Part shown: piece by piece, positions 49,528 to 59,010 of the stretch
How positions within the stretch are numbered: position 1 is the stretch's first letter
How the letters are laid out: each line of letters opens with the position of its first letter
Assembly (NCBI GenBank): GCA_032162705.1
Contig: JAVRON010000020.1
Span: 18,858 to 82,857, forward strand
Direction: 5' to 3'
Source of the DNA: QHXN01 sp032162705
GTDB lineage: Bacteria; Acidobacteriota; Blastocatellia; Pyrinomonadales; Pyrinomonadaceae
DNA length: 64,000 bases
Notes under the pieces: generated by a model
Database searches by the model: none
What the model was told of the DNA's origin: nothing
What the model saw: only the letters and a program-made list of their open reading frames with translations
Program-made: the position numbers and the translations under genes

Positions 49528-50385
49528 TCAATCCGCGTCAGGTCGCTTCACGTAGACGAATGCGTCCCCGATTTCCTGCAAATCGAAATCCGCCGACAAC
49601 CTCAAAAGGGATTCCGAGGCCGCGACGAACAGATAGCCCGGCGGGCGTATGTGCGCGGCGAAAGAGCGCACCGTCCGGCTGATCGTCTGATCGGAGAAGT
49701 AGATAAATACGTTGCGGCAAAAGATAATATTTGCCGTCACCAGAGGCGCGACCTCCGCTTCGTTCATCAGATTGACGACCATCCACTTGATTGCTGTGTG
49801 CAGCCTGTCATCAATACGCCACGTTTGTGTCGCGCCCACTTGCGTAAAATATTTGGCGCGCAAGGTCGGCGGTAGATTGCGAAACGAACGCTCGCGGTAA
49901 ATCCCACGCCGGGCACGTTCGACGGCGGAAGTGCTGGCGTCGCTGGCGTGAATCTCAATCGGCACGCGCCCGAGCCACCCCGCCTCTGCGAGCGCCAGCG
50001 CAATGGTCAGCGGCTCCTCTCCCGTCGCGCACGCCGCGCTCCAAATCTTCAAGGGCCCTGCGTCGTGTGCGGCGAACCAACGCGGCACGACCACTTCGAC
50101 GAGCGCGCGTATCTGATCCATCTCGCGCCAGAAATAAGTCTCCGGGACGGACAGCGCGTCCATCACATTCAGCCATTCGTCCCGCGCCGTCTCGTCGTAT
50201 TTCAGTAGATAGTAATAATCCAGAAGCGACGTGAACCCGCGCTCGATCACGAGCGGCGACAACTTATCCGTCAGCAGATCGCCTTTCCCGTTGTCGAAGA
50301 ACAGCCCTGTGCGCTCGTGTACAAGATCGCGCAACAACCTGTCCGCACCGCCCGTGACACCTAAGTTCCCCGTATTGAAACCCAT
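49528..50385 (-). CDS. cheR: Chemotaxis methyltransferase CheR
   Basis: Methylates receptor glutamates using S-adenosylmethionine. The 285-aa protein has an N-terminal helical domain (DYYYLLKYDETARDEWLNVM near residue 55), the SVPETYFWREMDQI motif near 78, the SAM site KIWSAACATGEEPLTIALAL near 112 and VTANIIFCRNVFIYFSDQTI near 218. There is no TPR extension. It lies between the PAS-HEAT gene and cheB. Confidence 0.95.
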   Translation of the reverse strand: MGFNTGNLGVTGGADRLLRDLVHERTGLFFDNGKGDLLTDKLSPLVIERGFTSLLDYYYLLKYDETARDEWLNVMDALSVPETYFWREMDQIRALVEVVVPRWFAAHDAGPLKIWSAACATGEEPLTIALALAEAGWLGRVPIEIHASDASTSAVERARRGIYRERSFRNLPPTLRAKYFTQVGATQTWRIDDRLHTAIKWMVVNLMNEAEVAPLVTANIIFCRNVFIYFSDQTISRTVRSFAAHIRPPGYLFVAASESLLRLSADFDLQEIGDAFVYVKRPDAD

Positions 50386-50425
50386 TGTTCTTTAGCTCGC
50401 CGCCCGTCGGAAACTCTCTACCATT

Positions 50426-50471
50426 AACTGTAATCTTCAGGCCGTGCAATCAACTGTAATCTTCAGGCCGT
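50426..50471. repeat. 20-base direct repeat at the PAS-HEAT gene end
   Basis: AACTGTAATCTTCAGGCCGT occurs at 50426-50445 and 50452-50471, six bases apart. The second copy holds the last codons of the PAS-HEAT gene, so the first is a duplicated gene end. Confidence 0.9.
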
Positions 50472-53122
50472 CTGCCGAAGGCTGACCGCCGGTATCCTCT
50501 CGCCGACGCACGCACCGAAGCGTCTGCGTCATCGAGTGCCCTGCGCAGAAGCTCCGAGGCGCGCTGGCTTTTCATCCGACCCAGAGCCTCGACGACCGCG
50601 CGCCGCACCTCGACCGGCTGCCGGGGCAACAGCCCGCGTGCGACCTCTTCGAGCAGCGCCTCTTTCGTCTGCGCGAGCGCGGCGACGACCGTCTCGCGGC
50701 GAATCGCGTCAGCCGTGAGAGACACGAGACCGGCAATCGCTTCCGGCGTCCCCAAACGTTTGAGCGCGTCACACGCCGCCGCAAAGACCCTTGGCTCGGC
50801 GTCCGTCGCGGCCACGCGCCGCAACTGCTCCAAGGCTTCCGCGCCAACGCGCTCTCCGAGGGCGACGACGACTTCCGCACGGACTTCCGCGTCCGTTGAA
50901 CGAAGAGCCTCGAAGAGCGGCGTCTGCGCGTCGGGGTGCGAGATTCGACCGAGCGCAGCGATGGCTGCACGCACAAGGTCAGGCTCGTCCGACTTGACCA
51001 GAGGAGCGACGAACCGCGCGGCGCTCTCCCCGCCGATGTAGCCCAGTGCCTCGATGGCCGCGATGCGTACGTGATTCGATTTATCCGCCTGTGCCAGCCT
51101 CGCCAGCGCGTCCGCGCCCTCCGCAAACATCTGCCACCCGAGCGACCGCGCGGCGAAATAACGAACCCACGAATCTTCGTCCGCAAGCGCCTCCAACAGA
51201 TACGTCGAGACCTCGGGCCCTTCGGCCTGTGCCAACGCTCCGGCAGCCGCGGCTCGCACCTTTGGCGTTTCGTGTCGCAGCGCGTGAACGAGCGCAGCCG
51301 TCACACGCTCGTCTTCGAGATACGGAAGATGCTCGATTGCCGCACGGCGCACGCGCTCGTCTTCATCAACGCATCGCTCCAACAGAAGGTCTGTGCATTC
51401 CGCGTAGCCAAAGTAACCGGCGATCTTCACCGCCGACTCGCGCACGTTCGCGTCCGGGTCGTTGAGAAGCGGCAACACACGCCCCGGCATCTCGGGCGAC
51501 CCGAGCGAATTGAGCGCACCCGTGACGGCCTGTCTGACCGCCGCGCTCGGCTCGCCGACCAGAGCGAGCAACGCCTCGAAGGCGCGCGGGTCGCCAATCT
51601 GTGCCAGCGCGTTGGCCGCGACGATTATCAACTCCGTATCATCTTCGAGAACTTTGATTAGCGCGGGAGCCGCGCGCGCATCCCCTATCCGACCCAACGC
51701 GACGACCGCCGACTTTCTGATTTCGAGGTCTTCCGACCCCAACTGTTCGATCAATAAGTCGGTCACGCGCGAGCCGTGACGGACTAACGCTTCGACCGTC
51801 TCGCCGCGCGCATCCCCGTGCCCGAGCAGGCGCGTCAGAGCGCGCTCGACCGCCGCTCCCTCCAACCACCCGACAACCAGCGCAAGCGGGCGCAAGTCGG
51901 CGTGGCTTGACTCATTCAACGCGTCGAGCAGGTTCTGTGCGCCCGTCGGGTTGATCGCGTTGCGGCTCAGGTCTGCGATGTACGCGCCCTCGCCGAAGAG
52001 TTTCGCGTAGCGGTCATGCAACGCGGCGAGCGCTGTGGCGACTGCCTGCGTGGGCGCGTTCGGGGTGTTCAGTAGCGCGGCCAGCGGCGCGATTGTCTCT
52101 TCATCGCCGAGATGCCCGAGCGCGTCCGCGGCAGCCTCGCGCAGAAGCTCGTCTTCAAGCAACGGCACGATGCGCGGGGCGACGCTCGCATCACCGATTC
52201 GCGTCAACGCGTCGAGTGCGGGGAACGCCAGGAAGAAGTCGCGCGTCTCGGCGACGCAGGCGAGCGCGGCGGCGGCTTCGACCGCGCGCAGCTTCCCCAA
52301 AGCTTCGATGGCGTGGTAACGCACGTTGGTGTCCGCATCATCGAGCGCGCCGAGAAGCGCGGGAATGGCACGCTCGTCGCGCTGCTCGCCCAGTGCAAGC
52401 GCCGCCTGCATGCGCAGGTCTGCGTCCTTGTCGTGCAAAAATTCGACGAGCGGCGAGAGCGTGTCCACGTCGCTCATCGCGAGCACCTGAAGCGCGCTGT
52501 TGAGCAGACCGAGATGATGATGATTCTCGCGCACAGAGGCGAGGAGTGCCGCGATGGCTTCGGGTGCGGCGCGGCGCGCAAGTCCCTCGACGGCCACGCG
52601 CCGAACACGCCAGCTCTCATCTTCGAGCGCACCGAGCAGAGGCGGGGCGGGTTCGAGCGACTCATCTTCTGCCAGCGTCCGTGCCGCGCCGAGGCGCGTG
52701 TCTTCGTCGGCATGGGCGAGTTGTTCAGAGAGGTCGCGCTCGCGTTCTATCCGCGCGGTAACGTCTTCGATTGTGACAAGTGCGCCGACTACGCGTTCGT
52801 CCTCGCGTAGCGGCGCGATGGTCACGCGCTGCTGCATCCTGTCGAAGCGTTTCGAGGGCGCGAGCGTTGGACATGGAATCAAGTAGTGATGGAAGGCGGG
52901 CGCGAGGACTTCGACCGTTCCCTCGTCCAACACTCGTTGGAAGCGCGCGAGCAAACGGCTCTCTTCTAAGTTTGGGAGAAGCGCGACGAGCAGCTTCCCG
53001 CAGGCCGCATCCGCCGGGATGCCAGTCAGGCGTGCGAGGGCCCCGTCCCAGATTTGAATAACGAGACTCGCGTCGGTGGTAAACACGCCGATTGAATTAT
53101 CTGAAGGAGTCAAGTTACCCAT
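50450..53122 (-). CDS. PAS domain plus HEAT-repeat protein in the chemosensory cluster
   Basis: The 890-aa product has an N-terminal PAS domain (residues about 8-130: VFTTDASLVIQIWDGALARL, and VVGALVTIEDVTARIERERD at its end) followed by some twenty HEAT/PBS-lyase-like repeats to the C-terminus, each of the type LRMQAALALGEQRDERAIPA, LEIRKSAVVALGRIGDARAA and VRAAIAALGRISHPDAQTPL. HEAT arrays form curved scaffolds for protein binding. Located between the MCP and cheR genes, it may be an input or scaffold for the array. No transmembrane segment or catalytic motif is seen. It is not one of the standard Che proteins. Confidence 0.9.
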   Translation of the reverse strand: MGNLTPSDNSIGVFTTDASLVIQIWDGALARLTGIPADAACGKLLVALLPNLEESRLLARFQRVLDEGTVEVLAPAFHHYLIPCPTLAPSKRFDRMQQRVTIAPLREDERVVGALVTIEDVTARIERERDLSEQLAHADEDTRLGAARTLAEDESLEPAPPLLGALEDESWRVRRVAVEGLARRAAPEAIAALLASVRENHHHLGLLNSALQVLAMSDVDTLSPLVEFLHDKDADLRMQAALALGEQRDERAIPALLGALDDADTNVRYHAIEALGKLRAVEAAAALACVAETRDFFLAFPALDALTRIGDASVAPRIVPLLEDELLREAAADALGHLGDEETIAPLAALLNTPNAPTQAVATALAALHDRYAKLFGEGAYIADLSRNAINPTGAQNLLDALNESSHADLRPLALVVGWLEGAAVERALTRLLGHGDARGETVEALVRHGSRVTDLLIEQLGSEDLEIRKSAVVALGRIGDARAAPALIKVLEDDTELIIVAANALAQIGDPRAFEALLALVGEPSAAVRQAVTGALNSLGSPEMPGRVLPLLNDPDANVRESAVKIAGYFGYAECTDLLLERCVDEDERVRRAAIEHLPYLEDERVTAALVHALRHETPKVRAAAAGALAQAEGPEVSTYLLEALADEDSWVRYFAARSLGWQMFAEGADALARLAQADKSNHVRIAAIEALGYIGGESAARFVAPLVKSDEPDLVRAAIAALGRISHPDAQTPLFEALRSTDAEVRAEVVVALGERVGAEALEQLRRVAATDAEPRVFAAACDALKRLGTPEAIAGLVSLTADAIRRETVVAALAQTKEALLEEVARGLLPRQPVEVRRAVVEALGRMKSQRASELLRRALDDADASVRASARGYRRSAFGRRPEDYS

Positions 53123-53185
53123 CTACGATTACACCAACGACCTCCATGCTCAAGTTCGTACCCGCCCGGACGCGAAAAATTTTCT

Positions 53186-55390
53186 TCATTGACCGGAACT
53201 GTCCGGCTCGTCCTTGCGCGCAGTTTCGGCGGCGGGGGCGAGCGCCCTGTTCTGCTTCGTGCGTCGCGGTCGTCCGTTTGAACGTGGTCTGCCGGTAGAG
53301 TGATGCGCCCCATTTTCGCCAGACTGATCCGCGTTCGTGTCAGTCACAATTTCGACGAGTTGTTGCGCCCGCTCAATCAAACCGGCGGTGCTTTTCAGCG
53401 TGGCTTCGACTCCCTGCGCGTTGCGCTCGGTAATCTGACGGATGTGGGTCAGCGTGCCGAGCATCTGCTCCGAAGTGGTTAACTGCTGGCGGTTCGAGCG
53501 CGTGATAAGACCTATCTCTTTGGAGATGCTCTGGGTGGCGCTGGTCATGTCGCGTGCGGCGCGCGCCTGCTCGTTCATCGCCTTGGCGACCTGATCGGAT
53601 TGCTGGCGCATGTTCTGCGCGGCGGCGGTGATCTGTGTGGCAGCGGTCGCCTGTTCTCCCATCGCACGGCTGACGCCCGCAATCATGCGTGCCAGACGCT
53701 CCGACTCTTTCGAGACCTCTTCGCCCGCCGTGGCCTGCTCTTCGAGCGCGCGAGAGGTCGTGGCCGCCCCGCGGCGCATCGACTCGACCGCCTGTGCGAC
53801 CTGCTTGGCGGCGACTGCCTGCTCGCCTGAGGCTTTGCGCACCTGCGACGCCACGGCGGTCGTGCTCTGCGCGGCTTTGATGATCTCGCGTGCGGCGCGT
53901 CCCTGCTCGCCCATCGCCTGACTCACTTCCTTCGCGGTCTTGCGCATCTGCGCCGCGGCCCTGACGATCTCCTGTGCGGCTTTGGCCTGCTCGGCAGTGG
54001 CGACGGCGACCTGCTTGGCCTGTGTCGCGGTCGTGTCAATCGCCGTTACGACATGCGCGCCTGCGCTTAGCTGTTCTTCGGTGGCACGCGCTATCTGGCC
54101 GACGATCTGATTGGTCTCGTTGATGCCGGACAGGATTCTTTGCAACCCTTCCGACCCTTCTTCCGCGAGTCGGCCACTTTCATCCGCGATGCGTACCCCT
54201 TCGGTTGACGCCGTGATCGCTTCCTGCACGACATCCTGCAAAGCCTTGATGATGGCGGCGATGTCGGCGGTCGCCTGCGCCGAGCGGTCAGCCAAGTTAC
54301 GCACTTCTTCGGCGACGACGGCAAAGCCGCGGCCCGCTTCGCCCGCGCGCGCCGCTTCGATTGACGCGTTGAGCGAAAGCATGTTCGTGCGTTCGGAGAT
54401 GATGTTAATGGTGTTGACGATGCTGCCGATCTCGCTTGAGCGTTTGCCCATCTCGCGGATGACTGCCGCCGACTGCTCCATTGAAGTGCGGACGCGACCG
54501 ATGCCTTGAATGGATTTCTGTGCCGCCGCGCCGCCCTGCTCGGCCTCGCGCGACACGCGGCTGGCGACCTCTTCAGCGCCTTTGGTCATCGCGGCGACCG
54601 AGCGCAGAGAGCGATCCATCTCCGTGGCGCTCGTCGCCGCGCCCGCCGCCGCCTCGGTGATCTTCTCTGTATTCTGCGCGACGCCCTGGACGGAACGCGC
54701 CATCTCCTCCATCGAAGTGGAGACCTCTTCGACGGTCGAGGCGAGATTTTCAGACATCGCCGAGACCTCCTCGATTGAGGCAGCCATCTCATTGATGGAC
54801 GAGGCCGTCTGTTCGGCGGAGACGTTCAGGTCGTCGGCGTTTCCGGCGAGACTCTCAATCGAGCGCGACACCTCTTCGATGCTGACGGCCGTTTGGTTGA
54901 CCGACGCGGAGAGGGCTTCCGTATCGTCGCCGACGCTTTTGATAGAGGCCGCCATCTCGTTCATCGCGCCCGTCACTTCTTCAGCCGAGGTCGCCATCTC
55001 CTGCGTGCTGCCGGTGACGCTCTCGATAGAACGGGCCGACTCCTCGATGGCGGCAGCCGTCTCGTTGATCAAAGCGGCGAGGCCCGACGCGTTGGCGCTG
55101 ACCTGCTCGATGGAGGCCGCCGTCTCGTTGACCGACGAAGCGAGCTGCTCGGTCGAGGTCGCTATCGACTCGGCCTGCGTGGTCGTCTCGCCGAGCGAGG
55201 CCGTCATCTCGTTGGAGAGACTAACGGTCGAGTCGAGCGAGCGTATCTGCTCGTCCGCCCCTCCCGCCGTTTCGTCCGCAATCCGCGCTATCTCATGCGC
55301 CGCGTCCGCCACCTGCCCCGCCTGTTCGCGCACGCGCCCCGTGTTCAGGTCGATGCGTCCGCCCGGCGCATTACTCATCTGTGTTGCCAT
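53186..55390 (-). CDS. Soluble methyl-accepting chemotaxis-like protein without a sensor domain
   Basis: The 734-aa product has no transmembrane helix and no recognisable ligand domain. It is almost wholly coiled coil, with repeated ASSVNETAASIEQVSANA-like segments in the N-terminal half (residues 60-260). The receptor signalling tip is intact: NIISERTNMLSLNASIEAAR, followed by AGEAGRGFAVVAEEVRNLAD near residue 352. The C-terminal half again has Gln/Ala/Glu-rich coil and ends in a basic disordered tail. It resembles cytoplasmic receptors such as FrzCD. AGGAG lies six bases before the ATG. Input may come from the PAS-HEAT neighbour. Confidence 0.94.
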   Translation of the reverse strand: MATQMSNAPGGRIDLNTGRVREQAGQVADAAHEIARIADETAGGADEQIRSLDSTVSLSNEMTASLGETTTQAESIATSTEQLASSVNETAASIEQVSANASGLAALINETAAAIEESARSIESVTGSTQEMATSAEEVTGAMNEMAASIKSVGDDTEALSASVNQTAVSIEEVSRSIESLAGNADDLNVSAEQTASSINEMAASIEEVSAMSENLASTVEEVSTSMEEMARSVQGVAQNTEKITEAAAGAATSATEMDRSLRSVAAMTKGAEEVASRVSREAEQGGAAAQKSIQGIGRVRTSMEQSAAVIREMGKRSSEIGSIVNTINIISERTNMLSLNASIEAARAGEAGRGFAVVAEEVRNLADRSAQATADIAAIIKALQDVVQEAITASTEGVRIADESGRLAEEGSEGLQRILSGINETNQIVGQIARATEEQLSAGAHVVTAIDTTATQAKQVAVATAEQAKAAQEIVRAAAQMRKTAKEVSQAMGEQGRAAREIIKAAQSTTAVASQVRKASGEQAVAAKQVAQAVESMRRGAATTSRALEEQATAGEEVSKESERLARMIAGVSRAMGEQATAATQITAAAQNMRQQSDQVAKAMNEQARAARDMTSATQSISKEIGLITRSNRQQLTTSEQMLGTLTHIRQITERNAQGVEATLKSTAGLIERAQQLVEIVTDTNADQSGENGAHHSTGRPRSNGRPRRTKQNRALAPAAETARKDEPDSSGQ

Positions 55391-55501
55391 GTCCGTCTCC
55401 TGTTAACCGTCAGCTTCAGGCAATCACCTTAAAGTGACTCGAAGCTTCCCGACACTTTGAACTTCGCTCCCTCAAGACACCTTCGACCTCGTCCCCCAAC
55501 G

Positions 55502-55996
55502 TCACACCTGTCCCTGCTGATTGCCTGCTGTCGTTTGCTGTTCGCCAATATCAATCACTTCGTCGAGGTCGAGAACTAAAATCATCCGGCCCTTGATCGT
55601 CGCGATGCCTTCCAGGTACTTCCCGCTGAGTCCGGTGATCGCCTCCGGCGGGGGCTTGATGGCCGCGTGCGGGATTGGAAGAAACTCACGCGCCGCGTCT
55701 ACGATCAGGCCGAGCGTGCGCGCGCCTTTGTTGACGACCATCAGGCGCGAGCGCAGGTCGTAAGGAATCTTTTCAAAGCCGAAACGCACTCGCAAATTCA
55801 GCGCCGGGATGACCTGTCCGCGCGCGAGCACGACGCCTTCGACGGCGGGCAGCGCATTCGGAACCGGCGTGATGTGTTCGATCATCTCCATCTGCTGGAC
55901 GAAGCGACTGCGAACGCCGTAGGTAGTTCCGGCCAGCTCGAAGAGGATGAAGGGTTCCGTGTCGTTCTGTTCCGTGTCATTCTCAGTATTCGACAT
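55502..55996 (-). CDS. cheW: Chemotaxis coupling protein CheW
   Basis: Links receptors to CheA. The 164-aa protein starts with an acidic Asn/Glu/Asp-rich tail and has the CheW fold signatures FILFELAGTTYGVRSRFVQQ near residue 17, ITPVPNALPAVEGVVLARGQ near 41 and VIPALNLRVRFGFEKI near 61. It lies between cheA and the MCP gene on the same strand. Confidence 0.94.
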   Translation of the reverse strand: MSNTENDTEQNDTEPFILFELAGTTYGVRSRFVQQMEMIEHITPVPNALPAVEGVVLARGQVIPALNLRVRFGFEKIPYDLRSRLMVVNKGARTLGLIVDAAREFLPIPHAAIKPPPEAITGLSGKYLEGIATIKGRMILVLDLDEVIDIGEQQTTAGNQQGQV

Positions 55997-56079
55997 GATT
56001 GTTCAAGTCATTCGCTCCGCAGCAGCCAACGAGCGAGAGCCTTTCCAAAGCCGTCTCACAATCTTTCCCTGACAGAGAA

Positions 56080-58161
56080 CTAGCCTCTCGCGTCTCCGGC
56101 AGCGAGTTCGCCGCCGAGCACCGAATGCTTCAGCGCGGCCACGTCGAGGATGAGCACGACGCGCCCGTCGCCGAGGTCGGTCGCGCCCGCGACACCCCTG
56201 ACCTTCACCAGAGGGTCATTCATGCCGCGCACCACAATCTCTCTCTGCCCGATGATGCGTTCAACCACCAGCCCCAGAGCGTTCGCGCCGCTGCCGATGA
56301 CGAAGACGTGAAAGGCAGGCGCGGCCTTCTCTTCAAGACCGAAAAGACGCGCCAGCCGCACCAGCGGCAGAACCCCTTTGCGATACGGAACGATCTCGTT
56401 GTTCTCTAAAACCCTGACCGCCGAAGCTTCGACTTCGATGACCTCGCGCACAGCCGTCTGCGGTAAGGCGAAGCGCTGGCCGCCCACGCTGCCGATAAGC
56501 GCGTCGGCGATGGCGAGCGTCAGTGGCAACTCGACCGTGAAGTGCGTCCCGCGATTCTTCTCCGTCGCGAGCGCGAGCGTGCCGCCAAGCTCCTCGATGG
56601 TTCTGCCGACCACGTCCATCCCGACCCCGCGTCCGCTGGCGCGATCCGCCTCGTCGCGCGTCGAGAAGCCCGGCGTGCAGATCAGTTTTAATAACAGCGC
56701 CTCGTCGAGTTTGACATCACCGGCGATCAAGCCTCGCTCACGCGCTCTGACGGCGACGCGCTCCGCATCAATGCCGCGCCCGTCATCCGCAATCTCAATC
56801 ACCACGTTATCGCCCGCGGTCGAGGCGCGCAGAGTGAGTCTGCCCTCGGGCGACTTGCCCTGCGCGACGCGCTCCTCGACGGTTTCCAATCCGTGGCTGA
56901 CGGCGTTGCGCACCAGATGCAGGAGCGGCCCCATCATGCGCTCGACGAGAAACTTATCTATCTCCGTCTCGCGGCCCAGCAGTTCGAGCTTGACGTTCTT
57001 ACCACTCTCGCGCGCCAGATCGCGGACGACGAATCTCATGCGCTCAAAGATTTCGCCGACCTGCACCATCCGCACGTGCATGACGCCTTCGCGCAGGTCG
57101 CGCAACTGTCGCGCCATCGCCTGACTCGTCTCTTGCAGCACACGCCACTCGGCGGGGGCGACGCTTCGTTTCAAATGCTTCAGGCCATCATCCAGGCGCG
57201 CACGGCTCGTAACCAGCTCGCCGATGAGCCGCATCAACTCGTCGAGCCGCGCCAGATCAACCCGCACGACGTTTGAGGGCGCGTGCATTGACGCGGGCGG
57301 TGCGGTTGAGATCGACGCGGAGCCGTCGGCCACGTCCGTCGTGCCCGAAGCCGGGACGGTCTGTACGGGCGATGTCGGCGGACGGGTCTGGCCCGCGTCT
57401 GCTTCTTCGACCGGCGTGTAAGTCAGATTGTCTTCGTGCCATCCCGCGAACAGAGATTCTTCGACGCCGGTCGAAACGATGAACTCAAAAACAATCCCGC
57501 CCTGCTCCCTGACGTGCGGAGTCGCCTGGAGAAGCTCGCCGATCTCTTGCAGGCGTGCGCGCACGCTGTTGACGTTGACTCCACGTTCGGAGAGCGCAGG
57601 CGTCGGCACAAATTCAAATCGCCACTTCCGAACATCTTCCGTTCGACGTGCGTCCGTTGGCGCTTGCGTCAGCTTCGACTCTGTATCCGCGCCGCCCGCT
57701 TCCACACTCTCCACGTTCGCAGGTCGGTCGGCCAGTGACGCAGGTTCGGGGACTAAGACGCGCAGACGCTCGACGGTCGCATCGATGCTCGCGGCCGTCT
57801 CCTTTTTGCGGAAGGCGTTGATGACCTGCTCAAGCACCGTCGTGCCCGCCATGAGGGCTTCGACGCCTTCCACATCGAGCGGCGTCTCCGCGTGGCGCAA
57901 GGCCCTCAAGAAGCTCTCCATGTGATGAGCCAACTGCTCGGCCTCTTCCAGACCGACCATGGCCGAGATGCCCTTGAGCGTGTGGAAGCTGCGGAACAGC
58001 TCGTCGAGTGAAGACGGCTCGACGAAGGGACGGCCGACCTGCTCTTCGAGCGCGAGCAGGTGTCGGCGGACGAGCGTCAGGTGCTCGTCACACTCGGCGA
58101 AATAATCGTCGAGGAATTGCGCGAAAAACTCGCCGCCGTCGTCGGGGTTCGGGTTGGACAC
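56080..58161 (-). CDS. cheA: Chemotaxis histidine kinase CheA
   Basis: The 693-aa protein begins at a GTG directly after the CheY stop, with GGAAAGGG upstream. It has the P1 domain with phospho-acceptor His60 (SFHTLKGISAMVG), a linker and P2-like region, P3 (LDELMRLIGELVTSRARLDD near 308), the ATPase P4 with HLVRNAVSHGLETVEERVAQ near 415 and IADDGRGIDAERV near 455, and the CheW-like P5 (QRFALPQTAVREVIEVEASA near 562). All core motifs are present. It autophosphorylates and passes phosphate to CheY and CheB. Confidence 0.96.
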   Translation of the reverse strand: MSNPNPDDGGEFFAQFLDDYFAECDEHLTLVRRHLLALEEQVGRPFVEPSSLDELFRSFHTLKGISAMVGLEEAEQLAHHMESFLRALRHAETPLDVEGVEALMAGTTVLEQVINAFRKKETAASIDATVERLRVLVPEPASLADRPANVESVEAGGADTESKLTQAPTDARRTEDVRKWRFEFVPTPALSERGVNVNSVRARLQEIGELLQATPHVREQGGIVFEFIVSTGVEESLFAGWHEDNLTYTPVEEADAGQTRPPTSPVQTVPASGTTDVADGSASISTAPPASMHAPSNVVRVDLARLDELMRLIGELVTSRARLDDGLKHLKRSVAPAEWRVLQETSQAMARQLRDLREGVMHVRMVQVGEIFERMRFVVRDLARESGKNVKLELLGRETEIDKFLVERMMGPLLHLVRNAVSHGLETVEERVAQGKSPEGRLTLRASTAGDNVVIEIADDGRGIDAERVAVRARERGLIAGDVKLDEALLLKLICTPGFSTRDEADRASGRGVGMDVVGRTIEELGGTLALATEKNRGTHFTVELPLTLAIADALIGSVGGQRFALPQTAVREVIEVEASAVRVLENNEIVPYRKGVLPLVRLARLFGLEEKAAPAFHVFVIGSGANALGLVVERIIGQREIVVRGMNDPLVKVRGVAGATDLGDGRVVLILDVAALKHSVLGGELAAGDARG

Positions 58162-58545
58162 TCAAGCCCTTTCCGGATGAGAGGTCAATAAGGCCCGTGC
58201 CTGCGCGGCCAGTGCGTGCGGCGCGAACGGTTTGGTCAAATAGAGAGAGGCCCCGGCGGCGAGTGCGTCCGCACGGCTCGCCTCGTCGCCTCTGGTCGTT
58301 AAGACGATGACGGGGATGTGACGATACACCTGATGGCGGCGCAGAAAATCCAGCACCTCAAGGCCGTGCATGTCGGGCATGTTCAAGTCGAGAATCATCA
58401 AGTCCACGGCGGCGAGCGCCAGACGCTCGATGGCTTCGAGGCCGCTCGCGGCTTCGCCGAAGCTGACGCCCGGCAGAGCGCGTAGCGAAGACATGACCAT
58501 CCGCCGCATGGTCGGCGAATCGTCAACTATTAAAATATGATTCAT
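58162..58545 (-). CDS. CheY-like response regulator (copy 2)
   Basis: A 127-aa receiver domain (ATG at 58545) with ILIVDDSPTMRRMV at the start, phospho-acceptor Asp53 in LMILDLNMPDMHG, the Thr switch in VIVLTTRGDEASRA and the invariant Lys in YLTKPFAPHALA. Its stop abuts the GTG of cheA, so the two are translated together. It heads the chemosensory operon. With copy 1 (48088) it gives the array two soluble receivers, one possibly a phosphate sink. Confidence 0.93.
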   Translation of the reverse strand: MNHILIVDDSPTMRRMVMSSLRALPGVSFGEAASGLEAIERLALAAVDLMILDLNMPDMHGLEVLDFLRRHQVYRHIPVIVLTTRGDEASRADALAAGASLYLTKPFAPHALAAQARALLTSHPERA

Positions 58546-58777
58546 ACGGCGGCCCGCTCGCTCGGTACTTGAAGGACACACAACTTCTCTTGTTATTGGC
58601 TGAGGTTAATGATAACAGCCGTTCCTTTATCAGGCCATGTGGTTTGAAGTCTTCCGCCCCGGCCTGCGTCATATCAGCAAGGGCCGACCCGTACTCCCTC
58701 ACGGTCTTTATAAAACCCTTATGAACCTTTTATGTCGTCCTTATGCAGGGGAGAGTACCATTCAGCCATTGACAATT

Positions 58778-58945
58778 CGTCTGCCGAAGTTGCTCCTCCT
58801 GAACAGGGCATTGAGGAGCAGCACGGGGGAACCACTGCTCCGCTGGAATATAGTTTGGAGCACGGGGCTAATCGTGAAAGGTGATTGTCACCTTCACGAA
58901 GGTACTTCTCGAACCTAGCCCGTCAGCTAACCTCGTAGGCTCAGA
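58778..58945 (+). ncRNA. ydaO/yuaA-type c-di-AMP riboswitch
   Basis: The family's conserved pieces are found in the correct order. TGCCGAAG occurs at 58782; then a stem with GGAGCAGCACGGGGGAACCA at 58814-58833; and finally CTAGCCCGTCAGCTAACCTC at 58915-58934, followed by GTAGGC. It lies about 140 bases upstream of a KimA-like transporter, the classic target of this riboswitch, and is followed by a terminator. c-di-AMP binding should favour termination, lowering K+ uptake when c-di-AMP is high. A covariance-model search would settle exact bounds. Confidence 0.9.
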
Positions 58946-58975
58946 GAAGCGCGACGCCGGAACCGAATTATGAAA

Positions 58976-59010
58976 GGGCACGGAAGGACTACTCGCTTCC
59001 GCGCCCTTTT
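58976..59010 (+). terminator. Riboswitch-controlled intrinsic terminator
   Basis: GGGCACGGAAG at 58976-58986 pairs with CTTCCGCGCCC at 58996-59006 (one A-C mismatch) across a nine-base loop and is followed by TTTTCCGTTT. It lies between the riboswitch and the transporter start, so it is the probable expression platform. Confidence 0.85.

Noticed and set aside
58637..58918. A 93-aa gene upstream of kimA
   Set aside because: It overlaps the c-di-AMP riboswitch, has a random-looking composition and no ribosome-binding site.
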